This document shows positions 50,307 through 59,147 of a stretch of 64,000 nucleotides of DNA, piece after piece. This DNA is from Deltaproteobacteria bacterium HGW-Deltaproteobacteria-12 (GTDB taxonomy: Bacteria > Desulfobacterota > Syntrophia > Syntrophales > Smithellaceae). Position 1 is the stretch's first letter. The number at the start of each line of letters is the position of its first letter. The position numbers were made by a program, and so were the translations under genes. The notes under the pieces are model-generated. The model saw only the letters and a program-made list of their open reading frames with translations. It did no database searches and was not told where the DNA came from. Location of the stretch: assembly GCA_002840565.1 (NCBI GenBank), contig PHBK01000001.1, positions 186,001 through 250,000 of the forward strand. The letters run 5' to 3'.

Positions 50307-51446
50307 TTATTCTCTTCCTTGCTGATAGTCCAGAGTAAGAGAATATGGTGAAAAATTGATAATTTTAAATCCGACTTTTTGTTTGATGCTGTTGGCCAGA
50401 TAAAGTGTATTTTCCGGATAGCTGACGATAAAATCGCCCATTTGCTTTTCTTCAACTTCAGAGACCCAGACAATACTCTGTAAAAGACCTTTCATTTCCA
50501 GGACCGTGTCCACGTCGGTTACGCCGTTGATCCGGACAGCGACTTTCTTCGTATTGCCTTTGATGTAGGTTGCTATTTTATCCAGAATGACCGGCGCCAG
50601 ATTCTGGGACAATTCTTTCATGGCCTCCGCAGCAGCGTCTTCCACATTGTTGGCTAACCCCTTGGCCTGTTCAGTGCCGGCGGTCAATATTTCCATGTTG
50701 CCGGTTTTGTTGTTTTTGGCAATCATCCGGTAAGTCAGACGCACGGTTACATTATTGAAAGGCATGGCGATCCCATAGCCGATATTTTCGCCCTTTTTCG
50801 TGGAAATTGTGTAATCCACTTTGCCGATAATGATCAGGTTGGATAAGAATTTGTACATCATGCTGCGGACGGCAAGAGTGCTGCCGCTTTTCATGGAATT
50901 CTCTATCTCTCTGGCATCAACTGTGCCGGTCGGCGCGACATCCACAACAGTGTAGTTCTGTTCGGTGATTTTTCCGATAAGTGTTTCCGAAAGGATGTTT
51001 GTTTCTTCAAATTCATCGCCGCTGCGTCCGGGCTTGCGCGCCGGGATGAAAATGGCGACGGAATTATTCAACGCCAACTGCGAAACCGCTTCTTTTGCTC
51101 CTGCCGGCTCCACGCAGGCGTTGATCATAACATTAACAATTTCCTGGCGGTTTTCCTGTTTGACAACTTTATAACTTTTAACGACTCCGCCGGCTTTGGT
51201 CTTGATAACATCTTCCACCAGAGTGAAGTTTTGCACAAAGCTTTGCGCTTTGATTTCCGTTCCGACAACCTGTTCAATTGCCGACCACTTGGCTCGCGCA
51301 ATTGCTTCGAGCCTGGCTGAGGGGATGTCGTTATTCACAATGGCAGCTTCCGCCTCGGCATTAACGCATTTTTCCGCACTTATCGCTTCGCTTGTTCCCA
51401 AGCCGAGCGCAATCGACAGACACAGCAGAAAATAAATTTTTTTCAT
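50307..51446 (-). CDS. Exported FlgT-like protein
   Basis: 379 residues with a signal peptide (about 1-24, ending SEAISAEK). Residues 40-115 (ARLEAIARAKWSAIEQVVG, FTLVEDVIKTKAGGVVKSY) resemble the N-terminal domain of FlgT/LPP20-type proteins; similar logic (R-E-A-K...V-Q-NF-TL...) appears in the TPR proteins at 30561 and 43417. The middle (IFIPARKPG, NILSETLIGKI) and the C-terminal part (VAVRINGVTDVDTVLEMKGL) form further alpha/beta domains. The ATG at 51446 begins the signal peptide. First gene of the cluster 51446-48435. Confidence 0.78.
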   Translation of the reverse strand: MKKIYFLLCLSIALGLGTSEAISAEKCVNAEAEAAIVNNDIPSARLEAIARAKWSAIEQVVGTEIKAQSFVQNFTLVEDVIKTKAGGVVKSYKVVKQENRQEIVNVMINACVEPAGAKEAVSQLALNNSVAIFIPARKPGRSGDEFEETNILSETLIGKITEQNYTVVDVAPTGTVDAREIENSMKSGSTLAVRSMMYKFLSNLIIIGKVDYTISTKKGENIGYGIAMPFNNVTVRLTYRMIAKNNKTGNMEILTAGTEQAKGLANNVEDAAAEAMKELSQNLAPVILDKIATYIKGNTKKVAVRINGVTDVDTVLEMKGLLQSIVWVSEVEEKQMGDFIVSYPENTLYLANSIKQKVGFKIINFSPYSLTLDYQQGRE

Positions 51447-51539
51447 AGCCAACCTCGATGGATTTGTCTTCATCCTACAATTTATAAGTTAAGGCCGAAA
51501 ACTGGAGATATGCTAGCATAGATCGCAGAGAGATTCAAA

Positions 51540-52916
51540 TTACTTGCCTATGCAAAAACTGGAAAAAATTTTATCCAGAATGGCGTCGTCAATCTTTTTA
51601 CCGGTTATTTCATCAAGATCGTCCAGGGCTTGACGAAGTTCGAAAGCAGGAAATTCCGGCGATATACCGCCGGCTATACTTTCTCGGGCGCTTTGAATGT
51701 TGCCGAGGGCTTTTTCCAGCGCTACTTTGTGGCGCAAGCTGGTGATCATGACAGCAGCGGCATTTTCCTCTTTATCCCCGTCGGTATTGTCCACAATGGC
51801 TTCTTTTAATTCGTCAATACCCATGCCGAACTTGGCCGATATTTTTAATATTTTACAATCCTGCGGCAACTGCCCGAGATCGTTTATTCCCCAGGCGGGG
51901 GGCAGATCAGTTTTATTAATCGCGACAAGGCGTTTTTTTGTGACTATGCCGGAAAAAATTGCTAAGTCTTCGGACGTCAGCGGTTTACTGCCGTCGAAGA
52001 TAATAATCGCCAAATCGGCAGAGGCGAGATTTTCCCAGACCAGATCAATGCCTGCCTTTTCAATTATGTCCTGTGGTTGGCGAATTCCGGCGGTGTCCAC
52101 CAGATTAACCGGTATGCCGAGAATATCGATCCGGCCGGTAACGAAATCACGGGTCGTGCCGGGAATATCCGTAACAATTGCCCTTTTCTTCCCGGTGAGA
52201 GTGTTGAGCAAGCTGGACTTGCCGACATTGGGTTTGCCCGTAATAACGACATTAAGTCCTTCTGTGTAAATTTTTGCTTTCCTGTAAGAATCTAATAATA
52301 ATTGCAAACGTTCGATTGTGTTTTCAATCTCGGGCAGGATCCCGGGAGTATCCAGGGCGGAGATATCTTCCGTAAAGTCAATCGCCGCCTCCGTCAGGGC
52401 AAGGATATCGATCAATGTCAGCCGCAGTTTTTCAATTTCCGTACCGAGGTCTCCTTTTAAATGGGCAAGACTGATCGCGCAGGCCTTTTCTGATTGCGCG
52501 GCAACAAGAGCCGCCAGGGCTTCCGCCTGTGATAAATCCATCCTCCCGTTGAGAAAAGCACGCTGGGAAAATTCACCGGGCTTGGCGAGACGGCAACCGA
52601 ATTGCACAAGTTGAGATAAAATGGCCTGCATGATCAGCGGGCTTCCATGGCAATTGATCTCCAGAACATCCTCTCCGGTAAACGAATGCGGGCCGCGCAT
52701 GAGCGCAACCAGAACTTCATCCAGAATGTTTTTGCTGTCCGGAGAGATGATGTCACCGTGATACAACTGGTGGCTTTGCCAGGAACAATTTTGCTGCTTC
52801 GGTACAAAGATTCGGCGGGCGATAGATTCGGCAGCAGGGCCGCTGACACGAATTATCCCTACACCTCCCCTGCCGGAAGGCGTGGCAATTGCTGCAATGG
52901 TATCGTGGAGAAGCAC
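51540..52916 (-). CDS. mnmE: tRNA uridine-5-carboxymethylaminomethyl GTPase
   Basis: 458 residues. MnmE with MnmG modifies U34 of tRNAs. The N-terminal THF-binding domain starts with DTIAAIATPSGRGGVGIIRVS, the G domain has GKPNVGKSSLLN, the switch region DIPGTTRD, DTAGIR and NKTD, and the C-terminus ends CIGK with the conserved cysteine. The GTG at 52916, nine bases after AAGGAAG, gives the standard length; the open frame continues upstream but only through a palindromic repeat region. Last gene of the rpmH-led run. Confidence 0.95.
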   Translation of the reverse strand: MLLHDTIAAIATPSGRGGVGIIRVSGPAAESIARRIFVPKQQNCSWQSHQLYHGDIISPDSKNILDEVLVALMRGPHSFTGEDVLEINCHGSPLIMQAILSQLVQFGCRLAKPGEFSQRAFLNGRMDLSQAEALAALVAAQSEKACAISLAHLKGDLGTEIEKLRLTLIDILALTEAAIDFTEDISALDTPGILPEIENTIERLQLLLDSYRKAKIYTEGLNVVITGKPNVGKSSLLNTLTGKKRAIVTDIPGTTRDFVTGRIDILGIPVNLVDTAGIRQPQDIIEKAGIDLVWENLASADLAIIIFDGSKPLTSEDLAIFSGIVTKKRLVAINKTDLPPAWGINDLGQLPQDCKILKISAKFGMGIDELKEAIVDNTDGDKEENAAAVMITSLRHKVALEKALGNIQSARESIAGGISPEFPAFELRQALDDLDEITGKKIDDAILDKIFSSFCIGK

Positions 52917-52942
52917 AGTATGGCACTTCCTTAAATCAGTAG

Positions 52943-53035
52943 CCTGAAGGGGTTTAGGCTGAAGGTAAATAGACTGAAGGAAACTATTTATTTCTTCCAC
53001 CTTCAGTCTTCAGTCTAAAGGACTTCAGCCTTGCT
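52943..53035 (+). repeat. Palindromic intergenic repeat, CTGAAGG type
   Basis: Three CTGAAGG units (from 52944, 52959 and 52974) followed by CCTTCAGTCTTCAGTC and a further CTTCAG; the two halves can fold back. Same type as 35289-35373. It fills the khpB-mnmE gap. Confidence 0.6.
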
Positions 53036-53042
53036 TTTTTCC

Positions 53043-53834
53043 CTATTCCTCCCTGCTTGCTTTTGTTTGTCCATGGTTTCTTCTGGCCGGGAGGATCACG
53101 ATCTTGCGATATTCCCCTTCACCACGGCTTTTTGTCGTGAGTGTTTCATCCTCTTGCAGGGCGAGGTGAATAATACGCCGGTCATGGGCATTCATGTTCG
53201 AGAGCGATACCGGTTTTTTGGTTTTCTTTACTTTTTCCCTGATTCTTTGGGCTAAAACTAAAAGAGACTCTTCCCGCCTTTTCCGATAAGCTTCCGAATC
53301 CACCATAATCATTTTGCGTTCATTATCGGCCCTGTTTATTGCTTTGCTGAGAATATACTGAATTGCATCAAGATTCTGTCCGCGTTTGCCGATAAGCAAT
53401 CCACTGCCGTCGCCTTCAATATTGAAAATTATTTTCTCCGGTGTTTCCTTAACTGCAACCTGGCATTCGAACGACATTCTCTGTAAGATGCCTTCCAGGA
53501 TTTCTTTTGCCCGTGGAGCGATGAGAGAATCGGCAACTGCCGGCGGCGCTGTCTGTTCGTCTGGTTTTTCGGGGATGGCTCTTGCCGTAATTTTCAGCTG
53601 TGATTCGACCGTTGCGGGAGGATTATCATTAACTTTCAGATCAAGGGAAACATCCAAAGAAAGCAGCGAAGCCCGGATTTTCGCTTTTTTGGAAAGCATT
53701 CCCCAAAAGCCACCATTACCTTCGGAAATTATTTCAATATTTAATTTTTCCCGGGGCACACCAAATTCACAGCAGGCAGTTTCAATTGCGGCGTCAATTG
53801 TTTTTTCTTCTATTTCCAGTGTTTTATTGCTCAT
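53043..53834 (-). CDS. khpB: KhpB/Jag RNA-binding protein
   Basis: 263 residues. Jag_N domain at the N-terminus (TIDAAIETACCEFGVPREKL), a linker, then a KH-type domain with GLLIGKRGQNLDAIQYIL and a C-terminal R3H domain with ARRIIH-type helix (AHDRRIIHLALQEDE). The gene lies between yidC and mnmE, the conserved position. KhpB binds RNA with KhpA and affects envelope and division in several bacteria. Confidence 0.93.
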   Translation of the reverse strand: MSNKTLEIEEKTIDAAIETACCEFGVPREKLNIEIISEGNGGFWGMLSKKAKIRASLLSLDVSLDLKVNDNPPATVESQLKITARAIPEKPDEQTAPPAVADSLIAPRAKEILEGILQRMSFECQVAVKETPEKIIFNIEGDGSGLLIGKRGQNLDAIQYILSKAINRADNERKMIMVDSEAYRKRREESLLVLAQRIREKVKKTKKPVSLSNMNAHDRRIIHLALQEDETLTTKSRGEGEYRKIVILPARRNHGQTKASREE

Positions 53835-53850
53835 CTGCTAACCTCGTAAA

Positions 53851-55533
53851 TCAATTTGCCAGCTTTTTATTGATGTAATATTGTTGGCCAATACTCAAAA
53901 CATTGTTAAATAACCAGTAAATAACCAATCCGGAAGGGAAATTCAGGAAAAAGAATGTGAAAATAATGGGCATGAAAAGCATTATTTTTGCCTGCATCGG
54001 ATCACCCATCGTCGGAGTCATCTTTTGTTGAATGAATTGAGTTGCTCCCATAATAATCGGGGTAATGTAATACGGGTCCTTTGCCGAAAGATCCTGAATC
54101 CACCAAAAGAGCGGCGAGTGACGCAATTCGATAGAATAGAGCAGGGCTTTGTAAAGGCCGAAAAATATGGGAATTTGAATTACCATCGGCAGGCACCCGC
54201 CGAAAGGATTGACTTTATGGGTCTTATAGAGAGCCATTGTCTCCTGGCTGATCTTGGCCTGATCGTTTTTGTGTTTTTCCTTCAACTCGGCAATCTTCGG
54301 CTGAAGATTCTGCATTTCCTTCATTGATTTATAGCTTAAGTTCCCCAGCGGCCAGAAAATTATTTTGATCAGCAGGGTCAGAATAATAATCGCTAGACCG
54401 TAGTTGGCAATGTAATTATGAAGAAAATTTAAGACCCAGAGAAGCGGCATGGCCAGCCAGTAGAACCAGCCAAAATCAATGGCATCTTCCAAACCGACAT
54501 TTTGTGACTTAAGCAGGCTGTGTTCTTTGGGGCCGAGATAAAGTGTGTAGCTAAAACTGCCGCTCTGATTGCCGGGGATGATTTCTTTTGGTCCTTTAAT
54601 GCTTACCGAGACCATGTTGGCTGCATCGCGGTCCATTATTAAGCTCGTTAAGGAGGGATTTTGCGGGATAAAAGACGCAATAAAGTATTTACTTTCATAT
54701 CCACCCCATAATATATTGGGGCCGTATAGTTTTTCTTTATTCAGTTCTTTGAGCGACTGCAGCTCAATACTTTTGGCAACTGAAGCGATCGGTCCGTCGT
54801 GGCCGTAACTGTCTTCTTCCATGTTGGGATCAGCATACTGTTGCCAGCTGAGTTTCGGTATCTGGTTTAAAGGGGAATTGGTCAGGTTCGATATTTTTAC
54901 ATCCAAAGTAATCGTGAAGTTGTCAGGATTAAAAGTGAAAGTCTTTTCCACTTTGATTTTGTTATCATCTTTGTGGAAAAAAACTAAACTCTGCTTTTCT
55001 TTGGCATTAATCAGGTCCAATTTTTTGACATTTGTTTCAAAGAAGGCATCCGGTGCAATATCGATGCTGGATTCGGGAAAAGTGATGGCCAGAGGATAGG
55101 GCATACCTTCTTTCAGGTCCACAAGTTCAACCAACCCTTTGCTTTTTGGCGGCAGTTGTTCTTTGCTGCCGGTAAATAAATTTTTTATACGCGGATAAAT
55201 ATCGTCAACACATTGGGCGCAGTCTTTCTGGTATCCTTTGAGCTGGAATGATTTCAGGGCGCCGCCGCGAGTGGAAAAAATTGCGGTATATTGAGCTGTT
55301 TCCACCGAAATGTCTTTGGGTGAGGCCATACTTTTGGGACTTTTTGCGCCGGCTTTTACTTTTCCGGAGGTGAGAGACGGATTTTGTGCCGTTTCCTTCG
55401 CTGTTGGAGCCGCCGGCGAGCTGGTGGCTGCAACTGGCTTTGCCGGTGGAGTCTGCGGTTTGGCAAAAAACATCTGATATGTTAAAAGTACTGCCAGTGA
55501 TAGGACTATGGCCAGAATTGTCCTTTTGTCCAT
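53851..55533 (-). CDS. yidC: Membrane protein insertase YidC
   Basis: 560 residues: N-terminal transmembrane helix (ILAIVLSLAVLLTYQMFF), a Pro/Ala-rich linker, a large periplasmic beta domain (about 80-340) characteristic of Gram-negative YidC, then five membrane helices with YGLAIIILTLLIKIIFWPL, GCLPMVIQIPIFFGLYKAL and FPSGLVIYWLFNNVLSIGQ. It inserts proteins into the inner membrane alone or with SecYEG. The long periplasmic domain supports a diderm organism. Confidence 0.96.
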   Translation of the reverse strand: MDKRTILAIVLSLAVLLTYQMFFAKPQTPPAKPVAATSSPAAPTAKETAQNPSLTSGKVKAGAKSPKSMASPKDISVETAQYTAIFSTRGGALKSFQLKGYQKDCAQCVDDIYPRIKNLFTGSKEQLPPKSKGLVELVDLKEGMPYPLAITFPESSIDIAPDAFFETNVKKLDLINAKEKQSLVFFHKDDNKIKVEKTFTFNPDNFTITLDVKISNLTNSPLNQIPKLSWQQYADPNMEEDSYGHDGPIASVAKSIELQSLKELNKEKLYGPNILWGGYESKYFIASFIPQNPSLTSLIMDRDAANMVSVSIKGPKEIIPGNQSGSFSYTLYLGPKEHSLLKSQNVGLEDAIDFGWFYWLAMPLLWVLNFLHNYIANYGLAIIILTLLIKIIFWPLGNLSYKSMKEMQNLQPKIAELKEKHKNDQAKISQETMALYKTHKVNPFGGCLPMVIQIPIFFGLYKALLYSIELRHSPLFWWIQDLSAKDPYYITPIIMGATQFIQQKMTPTMGDPMQAKIMLFMPIIFTFFFLNFPSGLVIYWLFNNVLSIGQQYYINKKLAN

Positions 55534-55553
55534 GGAAAACCTCCCTGTTTATT

Positions 55554-55781
55554 TTACTTGACTGGATCGTAACCACCGGGGTGCAGTGGATTGCAGCGCA
55601 GAATTCTTTTCATGCCCAGGAAGATGCCTTTTGCCGGGCCGTAAAGCTCAATTGCCTCAACGGCATATTCAGAGCATGACGGATAAAAACGGCAACATGA
55701 AGCAAAAAAGAATGGTGATATGCTGGCTTGATAGACACGGATAAGAGAAATAAAAATTTTCACCGAAATTTTCCGAAACAT
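55554..55781 (-). CDS. yidD: Membrane protein insertion efficiency factor YidD
   Basis: 75 residues, standard for Yid[20 protein letters not shown], then [16 protein letters not shown], and [13 protein letters not shown]. It assists YidC-dependent insertion. The ATG at 55781 overlaps the region right after rnpA (two-base gap). The order rnpA-yidD-yidC is conserved in bacteria. Confidence 0.93.
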   Translation of the reverse strand: MFRKISVKIFISLIRVYQASISPFFFASCCRFYPSCSEYAVEAIELYGPAKGIFLGMKRILRCNPLHPGGYDPVK

Positions 55782-55783
55782 AG

Positions 55784-56131
55784 CTATATTTTGGCTTTCC
55801 GCGAGAAGAGTTCCGTTAATTCCCTGCATGTTTCCTGATAAGTAAGGGGCGGCATATTTCTTTTAGCCATTAAGACGGTATCTTGTCCGGCGGGAAACAA
55901 AGCCTTGTTCAGGCGGAAAAATTCTCTAATCAGGCGTTTTATCCGGTTTCTTTTTACGGCATTGCCTGCTTTTTTGGTTACGGTAATTCCCAGCCGTTTA
56001 GTCCCCTGCTTATTGCTGCATACTATCCGTGTAAAGTGTCGCGAGCTGCTCCACACCCCATTGTTATATATAGCTTTATAATCGCTTCGATTAGTGACCC
56101 TTTCCGATTTCCGGTAAGATTGCTCTTTCAT
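55784..56131 (-). CDS. rnpA: Ribonuclease P protein component
   Basis: 115 residues. The diagnostic RNR motif region is [19 protein letters not shown] (residues 58-76), preceded by [16 protein letters not shown]. With the RNase P RNA it matures tRNA 5' ends. The ATG at 56131 ([12 protein letters not shown]) is the family start. It lies 48 bases after rpmH. Confidence 0.94.
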   Translation of the reverse strand: MKEQSYRKSERVTNRSDYKAIYNNGVWSSSRHFTRIVCSNKQGTKRLGITVTKKAGNAVKRNRIKRLIREFFRLNKALFPAGQDTVLMAKRNMPPLTYQETCRELTELFSRKAKI

Positions 56132-56179
56132 GCATACCGACGACTGTCTGACCATCCTTGAGGTATTAGTGCCCGAAAT

Positions 56180-56317
56180 TTATACTGCCAAACGTTTTCT
56201 GCCTTTGGCTCTGCGGCGGCTCAATACCTGGCGGCCTGATTTGGAAGCCATGCGGACGAGGAAGCCGTGGGCTCTCTTTCTTTTGGTATTTGTTTTATTG
56301 GTCAATGTCTTTTTCAT
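56180..56317 (-). CDS. rpmH: 50S ribosomal protein L34
   Basis: 45 residues, too short for routine ORF lists but unmistakable: [20 protein letters not shown], then [20 protein letters not shown] and KRLAV. Very basic. Starts at ATG 56317. First gene of the conserved rpmH-rnpA-yidD-yidC-khpB-mnmE run. Confidence 0.96.
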   Translation of the reverse strand: MKKTLTNKTNTKRKRAHGFLVRMASKSGRQVLSRRRAKGRKRLAV

Positions 56318-56349
56318 TGGTTAAAACCCCTTTAAGTAATAAGGCAATG

Positions 56350-56378
56350 CGTAAATCATAGTAGCCATTGTTTGTCAA
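56350..56378 (-). promoter_or_regulatory. Possible promoter of rpmH
   Basis: Minus-strand TTGACA at 56378-56373; the -10 match about 17 bases on (TTTACG) is weak, so only the -35 is convincing. Confidence 0.3.
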
Positions 56379-56425
56379 GGTTAAAGATAATGAGCTGCCG
56401 CTTTTCAGGAAGGGAATAAAAACAG

Positions 56426-57043
56426 CTATTTCAGAAGCATGTCCTGCAAACCCGGATCGTCGAGGATGGCGCTGACGGTGAGATCAATCATCTCGTAGGC
56501 GCGTTTTTGTAATCCCGGAATACTGCGGTATTCAACCGGGGGCATGGTGACCGCGAGGTCTTTTTCATACAGTGTTTCGCGATTTTTCAGGACGGTAATT
56601 TTCATTTTCAATTCTTCGTCGTTCAATGATTGAAAAATTATCCATAATTCCGGCGTGTTTTTCGGTGAACAATCGGTTGAAGCTTCCAGACCAACCTTTA
56701 AGAAAGCCTTCTGGTAAGCATACCAGAAATAATTTTGGGCAAGCATGACAATTGTATTGGCTTTATTGGAAAGTTCATATTGGATTCTTTTGTCTTTGCT
56801 GTAATAACCGAAATTAGTCGTATTGCCGGCGTCATTGCGGATATTGGAGAGGCAGATCTTTTTTCCGCTGAATTGCGCATATTTTGCGGCATCAATTTTT
56901 GGCGTATATTCGACTAAATACAAGGGAACTGTATAAAAGTTTAAATCGGGGTTTAAATTGCTTGTTGCTGCCGTACAGCCGCCAAGAGCTATAATCATTG
57001 CAAAAACCATTATGTTTCTTTTGCTGAGAAATTGCTTATACAT
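56426..57043 (-). CDS. Lipoprotein of unknown function
   Basis: 205 residues. The signal peptide ends in the lipobox IALGGC (Cys23), so the protein is lipid-anchored. The mature part shows alternating strands (FYTVPLYLVEYTPKIDAAKY, KKICLSNIRNDAGNTTNFG) and a helix-rich end (KRAYEMIDLTVSAIL). It resembles no family I can name with confidence. The region between it and rpmH has no clear terminator. It replaces the dnaA gene that often flanks rpmH. Confidence 0.75.
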   Translation of the reverse strand: MYKQFLSKRNIMVFAMIIALGGCTAATSNLNPDLNFYTVPLYLVEYTPKIDAAKYAQFSGKKICLSNIRNDAGNTTNFGYYSKDKRIQYELSNKANTIVMLAQNYFWYAYQKAFLKVGLEASTDCSPKNTPELWIIFQSLNDEELKMKITVLKNRETLYEKDLAVTMPPVEYRSIPGLQKRAYEMIDLTVSAILDDPGLQDMLLK

Positions 57044-57136
57044 TTTTCCTTCCTTAGATGAAAAAAACTGTGCATTCGAATCAAAAAAGTGATGTCACCA
57101 TAACAGACTTATTGCATGAATGCAAAAAATTACCGC

Positions 57137-57571
57137 TTATGCTCCTTCTTTCTCCAAAAACGGCAGCGGCTTATCCTTGCGATAAACGAGAGCCTGGCAG
57201 GCGGCAATGAGATTTTTTTGGTCATCAGTTACGCGTATATCATAAGTGGCCGTTTTTTTTGTTCTGTTTTGCTCTTTGGCCTCCGCGGTCAGAAACGAAC
57301 CTTTAACCGGAGACGCCATGTAGTTGATATTCATATTCAAGGCAACGGCCATTGTGCCGTGCGAGTTGGATGCGATTTCGAAGGATTCATCAATCAGCGC
57401 AAATATGGCCCCGCCATGAGCCATACCGAAGATGTTTTCCATATCTTCCGTGAAGACCATACCCACTTTGGCATAGCCTGCCTGCAAATCAATTAATTTC
57501 AGGCCAAATTTCCGGGCAAAAGGTTCTTTTCCCACTTGTCTGATGATGGCTTCGCGAATCTTTTCGTCCAT
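57137..57571 (-). CDS. PaaI-type hotdog thioesterase
   Basis: 144 residues of the hotdog fold. The active-site region ENIFGMAHGGAIFALIDESFE (near 45-65) matches PaaI-type acyl-CoA thioesterases, which hydrolyse aryl- or acyl-CoA. The start is ATG 57571 with AAGGGG upstream; longer readings enter the repeat at 57595-57702. No signal peptide. Adjacent genes do not indicate a pathway. Confidence 0.9.
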   Translation of the reverse strand: MDEKIREAIIRQVGKEPFARKFGLKLIDLQAGYAKVGMVFTEDMENIFGMAHGGAIFALIDESFEIASNSHGTMAVALNMNINYMASPVKGSFLTAEAKEQNRTKKTATYDIRVTDDQKNLIAACQALVYRKDKPLPFLEKEGA

Positions 57572-57594
57572 AACAACCCCTTGTTCTCTTTCGA

Positions 57595-57702
57595 AATCAA
57601 GCGCTACCATTGTTGGCGTTGTCGATGGCTTCCTCAATCACGCTTAGGCGTGACTTCCGTCGCCTCCTGCTGGCCGCCCCGTTATCATCCGTGATTTGGA
57701 AA
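57595..57702 (-). repeat. Dispersed 108-bp hairpin repeat, copy B
   Basis: Same length and about 83 percent identical by eye to copy A (25516-25623) outside a 20-base centre, where a TCACGC/GCGTGA hairpin replaces the CGTAT/ATACG hairpin of copy A. It lies just upstream of the thioesterase ribosome-binding site. Confidence 0.75.
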
Positions 57703-57824
57703 GGGTGTTTCAATAAAATATTTTTTTAATTATCTCCCGACATAATAACGCTTGAGCTTACGGAGAGGTGCGGCACAGTAAACCGCCTCCCCATGGTGTT
57801 TTATATAGTATAAGCTCGTATTTT

Positions 57825-59009
57825 TCATAATCGTTTTAATTTATCGATCCGGTCAGGCTGGTAAATAAAGTGAAATAAAAAAATTGAGATAAGCGACAGC
57901 GAACCAAAAATTAAAAAGGCCGGCGTATAAGTGCCCATTGTGTCAAATATTTTTCCAGCAAAGGGAGGAGCGATAAATCCAGCAAGACCGTTGAATACTA
58001 TAAGTATGGAATAAATTCTCCCCATCCTTTCCGCACCATAGATACGAGCAATCTCGGCAGCATAAAGCACCATACAGGAGGCGTAGTTAAATCCGGCAAG
58101 GATTGCGAAGATCTGAAAAGAGATACTGCCCGTTATGGCAAGCGGTGCTGCCAGGCATACAATGCTGGTGCTGATAAGCGAAATGAGGATGGTTTTCTTT
58201 CCATCGATCAGACTGCCGATCAGGCCCCAGCCGATCCTTCCCAATGTGTTGAAAAGGGCAACTACGGTTACTGCCGCTCCGGCAACAACGCTACTTAAAT
58301 CCAAAGACAGGCCGAAAGGTTTAATGTTTCCGATGCACATTAAGCCGACACACGACCCCGGAAAAAATCCGCAGAAAAGCCCCCAGAAGTTGCGATCTCT
58401 GAGAATAGTTCTAATTTTCATGTGAGATTGGCCCGTTATGGTGCTTTTTCCAACAGGAGGATTCTGTAAAAATAAAGAGGCTATTGTGATGATAATGAGG
58501 GAGCAAATGCCCAGATATTTGAAAATAGTTAGAACATCAACTTGCTGAGCCAGCAGGTATTCACCGAGGCGGGAAACAAAGATGGCACTGCAACCAAATC
58601 CGGCGACCACTATGCCGATTACAATGCTTCTGTGTTGAGGAAACCATTTTGTCGCACAGGAAAGAGAGCTCATGTAGCATAGCCCTGAAGCAATGGCACT
58701 GCAGATTCCAATAAACACTAACAGAGAAGTATATGATCCATCGGAATAACCGGCAAGGATATAACTTGTACCGTAAATGATCCCGCCGATAAAAGATGTA
58801 AAACGTGGACCGATACGGGCCTCCAGTTGGCTGCCGACGAACATAAAACAAGTTAAAACCAGAATTGCGGTACCAAAGACAGTTTGCGTCTGGGCGACAG
58901 AGAACCCATAGTTCTGTTTCAAGACGGGGACGAATGTGCTCCACGCTAAATGAATACCAACGAAAAGCATCATCAGGACTGCTGCGATTAAAATGATATA
59001 TTTTTTCAT
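57825..59009 (-). CDS. MFS transporter, OFA (oxalate/formate antiporter)-like
   Basis: 394 residues with twelve predicted membrane helices. The first segment VGIHLAWSTFVPVLKQNYGF and the loop RIGPRFTSFIGG after helix two, and the second half starting NFWGLFCGFFPGSCVGLMC, resemble OFA-family carriers, which exchange or take up small carboxylates. Downstream on the minus strand is an unstructured gap of about 120 bases before the repeat at 57702. Its substrate is not deducible. Confidence 0.85.
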   Translation of the reverse strand: MKKYIILIAAVLMMLFVGIHLAWSTFVPVLKQNYGFSVAQTQTVFGTAILVLTCFMFVGSQLEARIGPRFTSFIGGIIYGTSYILAGYSDGSYTSLLVFIGICSAIASGLCYMSSLSCATKWFPQHRSIVIGIVVAGFGCSAIFVSRLGEYLLAQQVDVLTIFKYLGICSLIIITIASLFLQNPPVGKSTITGQSHMKIRTILRDRNFWGLFCGFFPGSCVGLMCIGNIKPFGLSLDLSSVVAGAAVTVVALFNTLGRIGWGLIGSLIDGKKTILISLISTSIVCLAAPLAITGSISFQIFAILAGFNYASCMVLYAAEIARIYGAERMGRIYSILIVFNGLAGFIAPPFAGKIFDTMGTYTPAFLIFGSLSLISIFLFHFIYQPDRIDKLKRL

Positions 59010-59147
59010 AAGATGTATTGGACGATATATAATGCAGGGAAGTTTGTCAAATAACTTGGCTTATTGAAATTTTCAATTCTGTCATTTTCGCAGGCAGGAG
59101 TCTTGAAATAATAATTGGCAATTTTTGATAGAGATGGCCTGTCATCT

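Noticed and set aside
52917-53000. Upstream extension of mnmE
   Set aside because: It reads through a palindromic repeat and has no family counterpart; the GTG at 52916 has a ribosome-binding site.
56318-56425. Possible replication origin next to rpmH
   Set aside because: rpmH-rnpA-yidC clusters often flank oriC, but there is no dnaA beside it and no TTATCCACA-type boxes in the gap.
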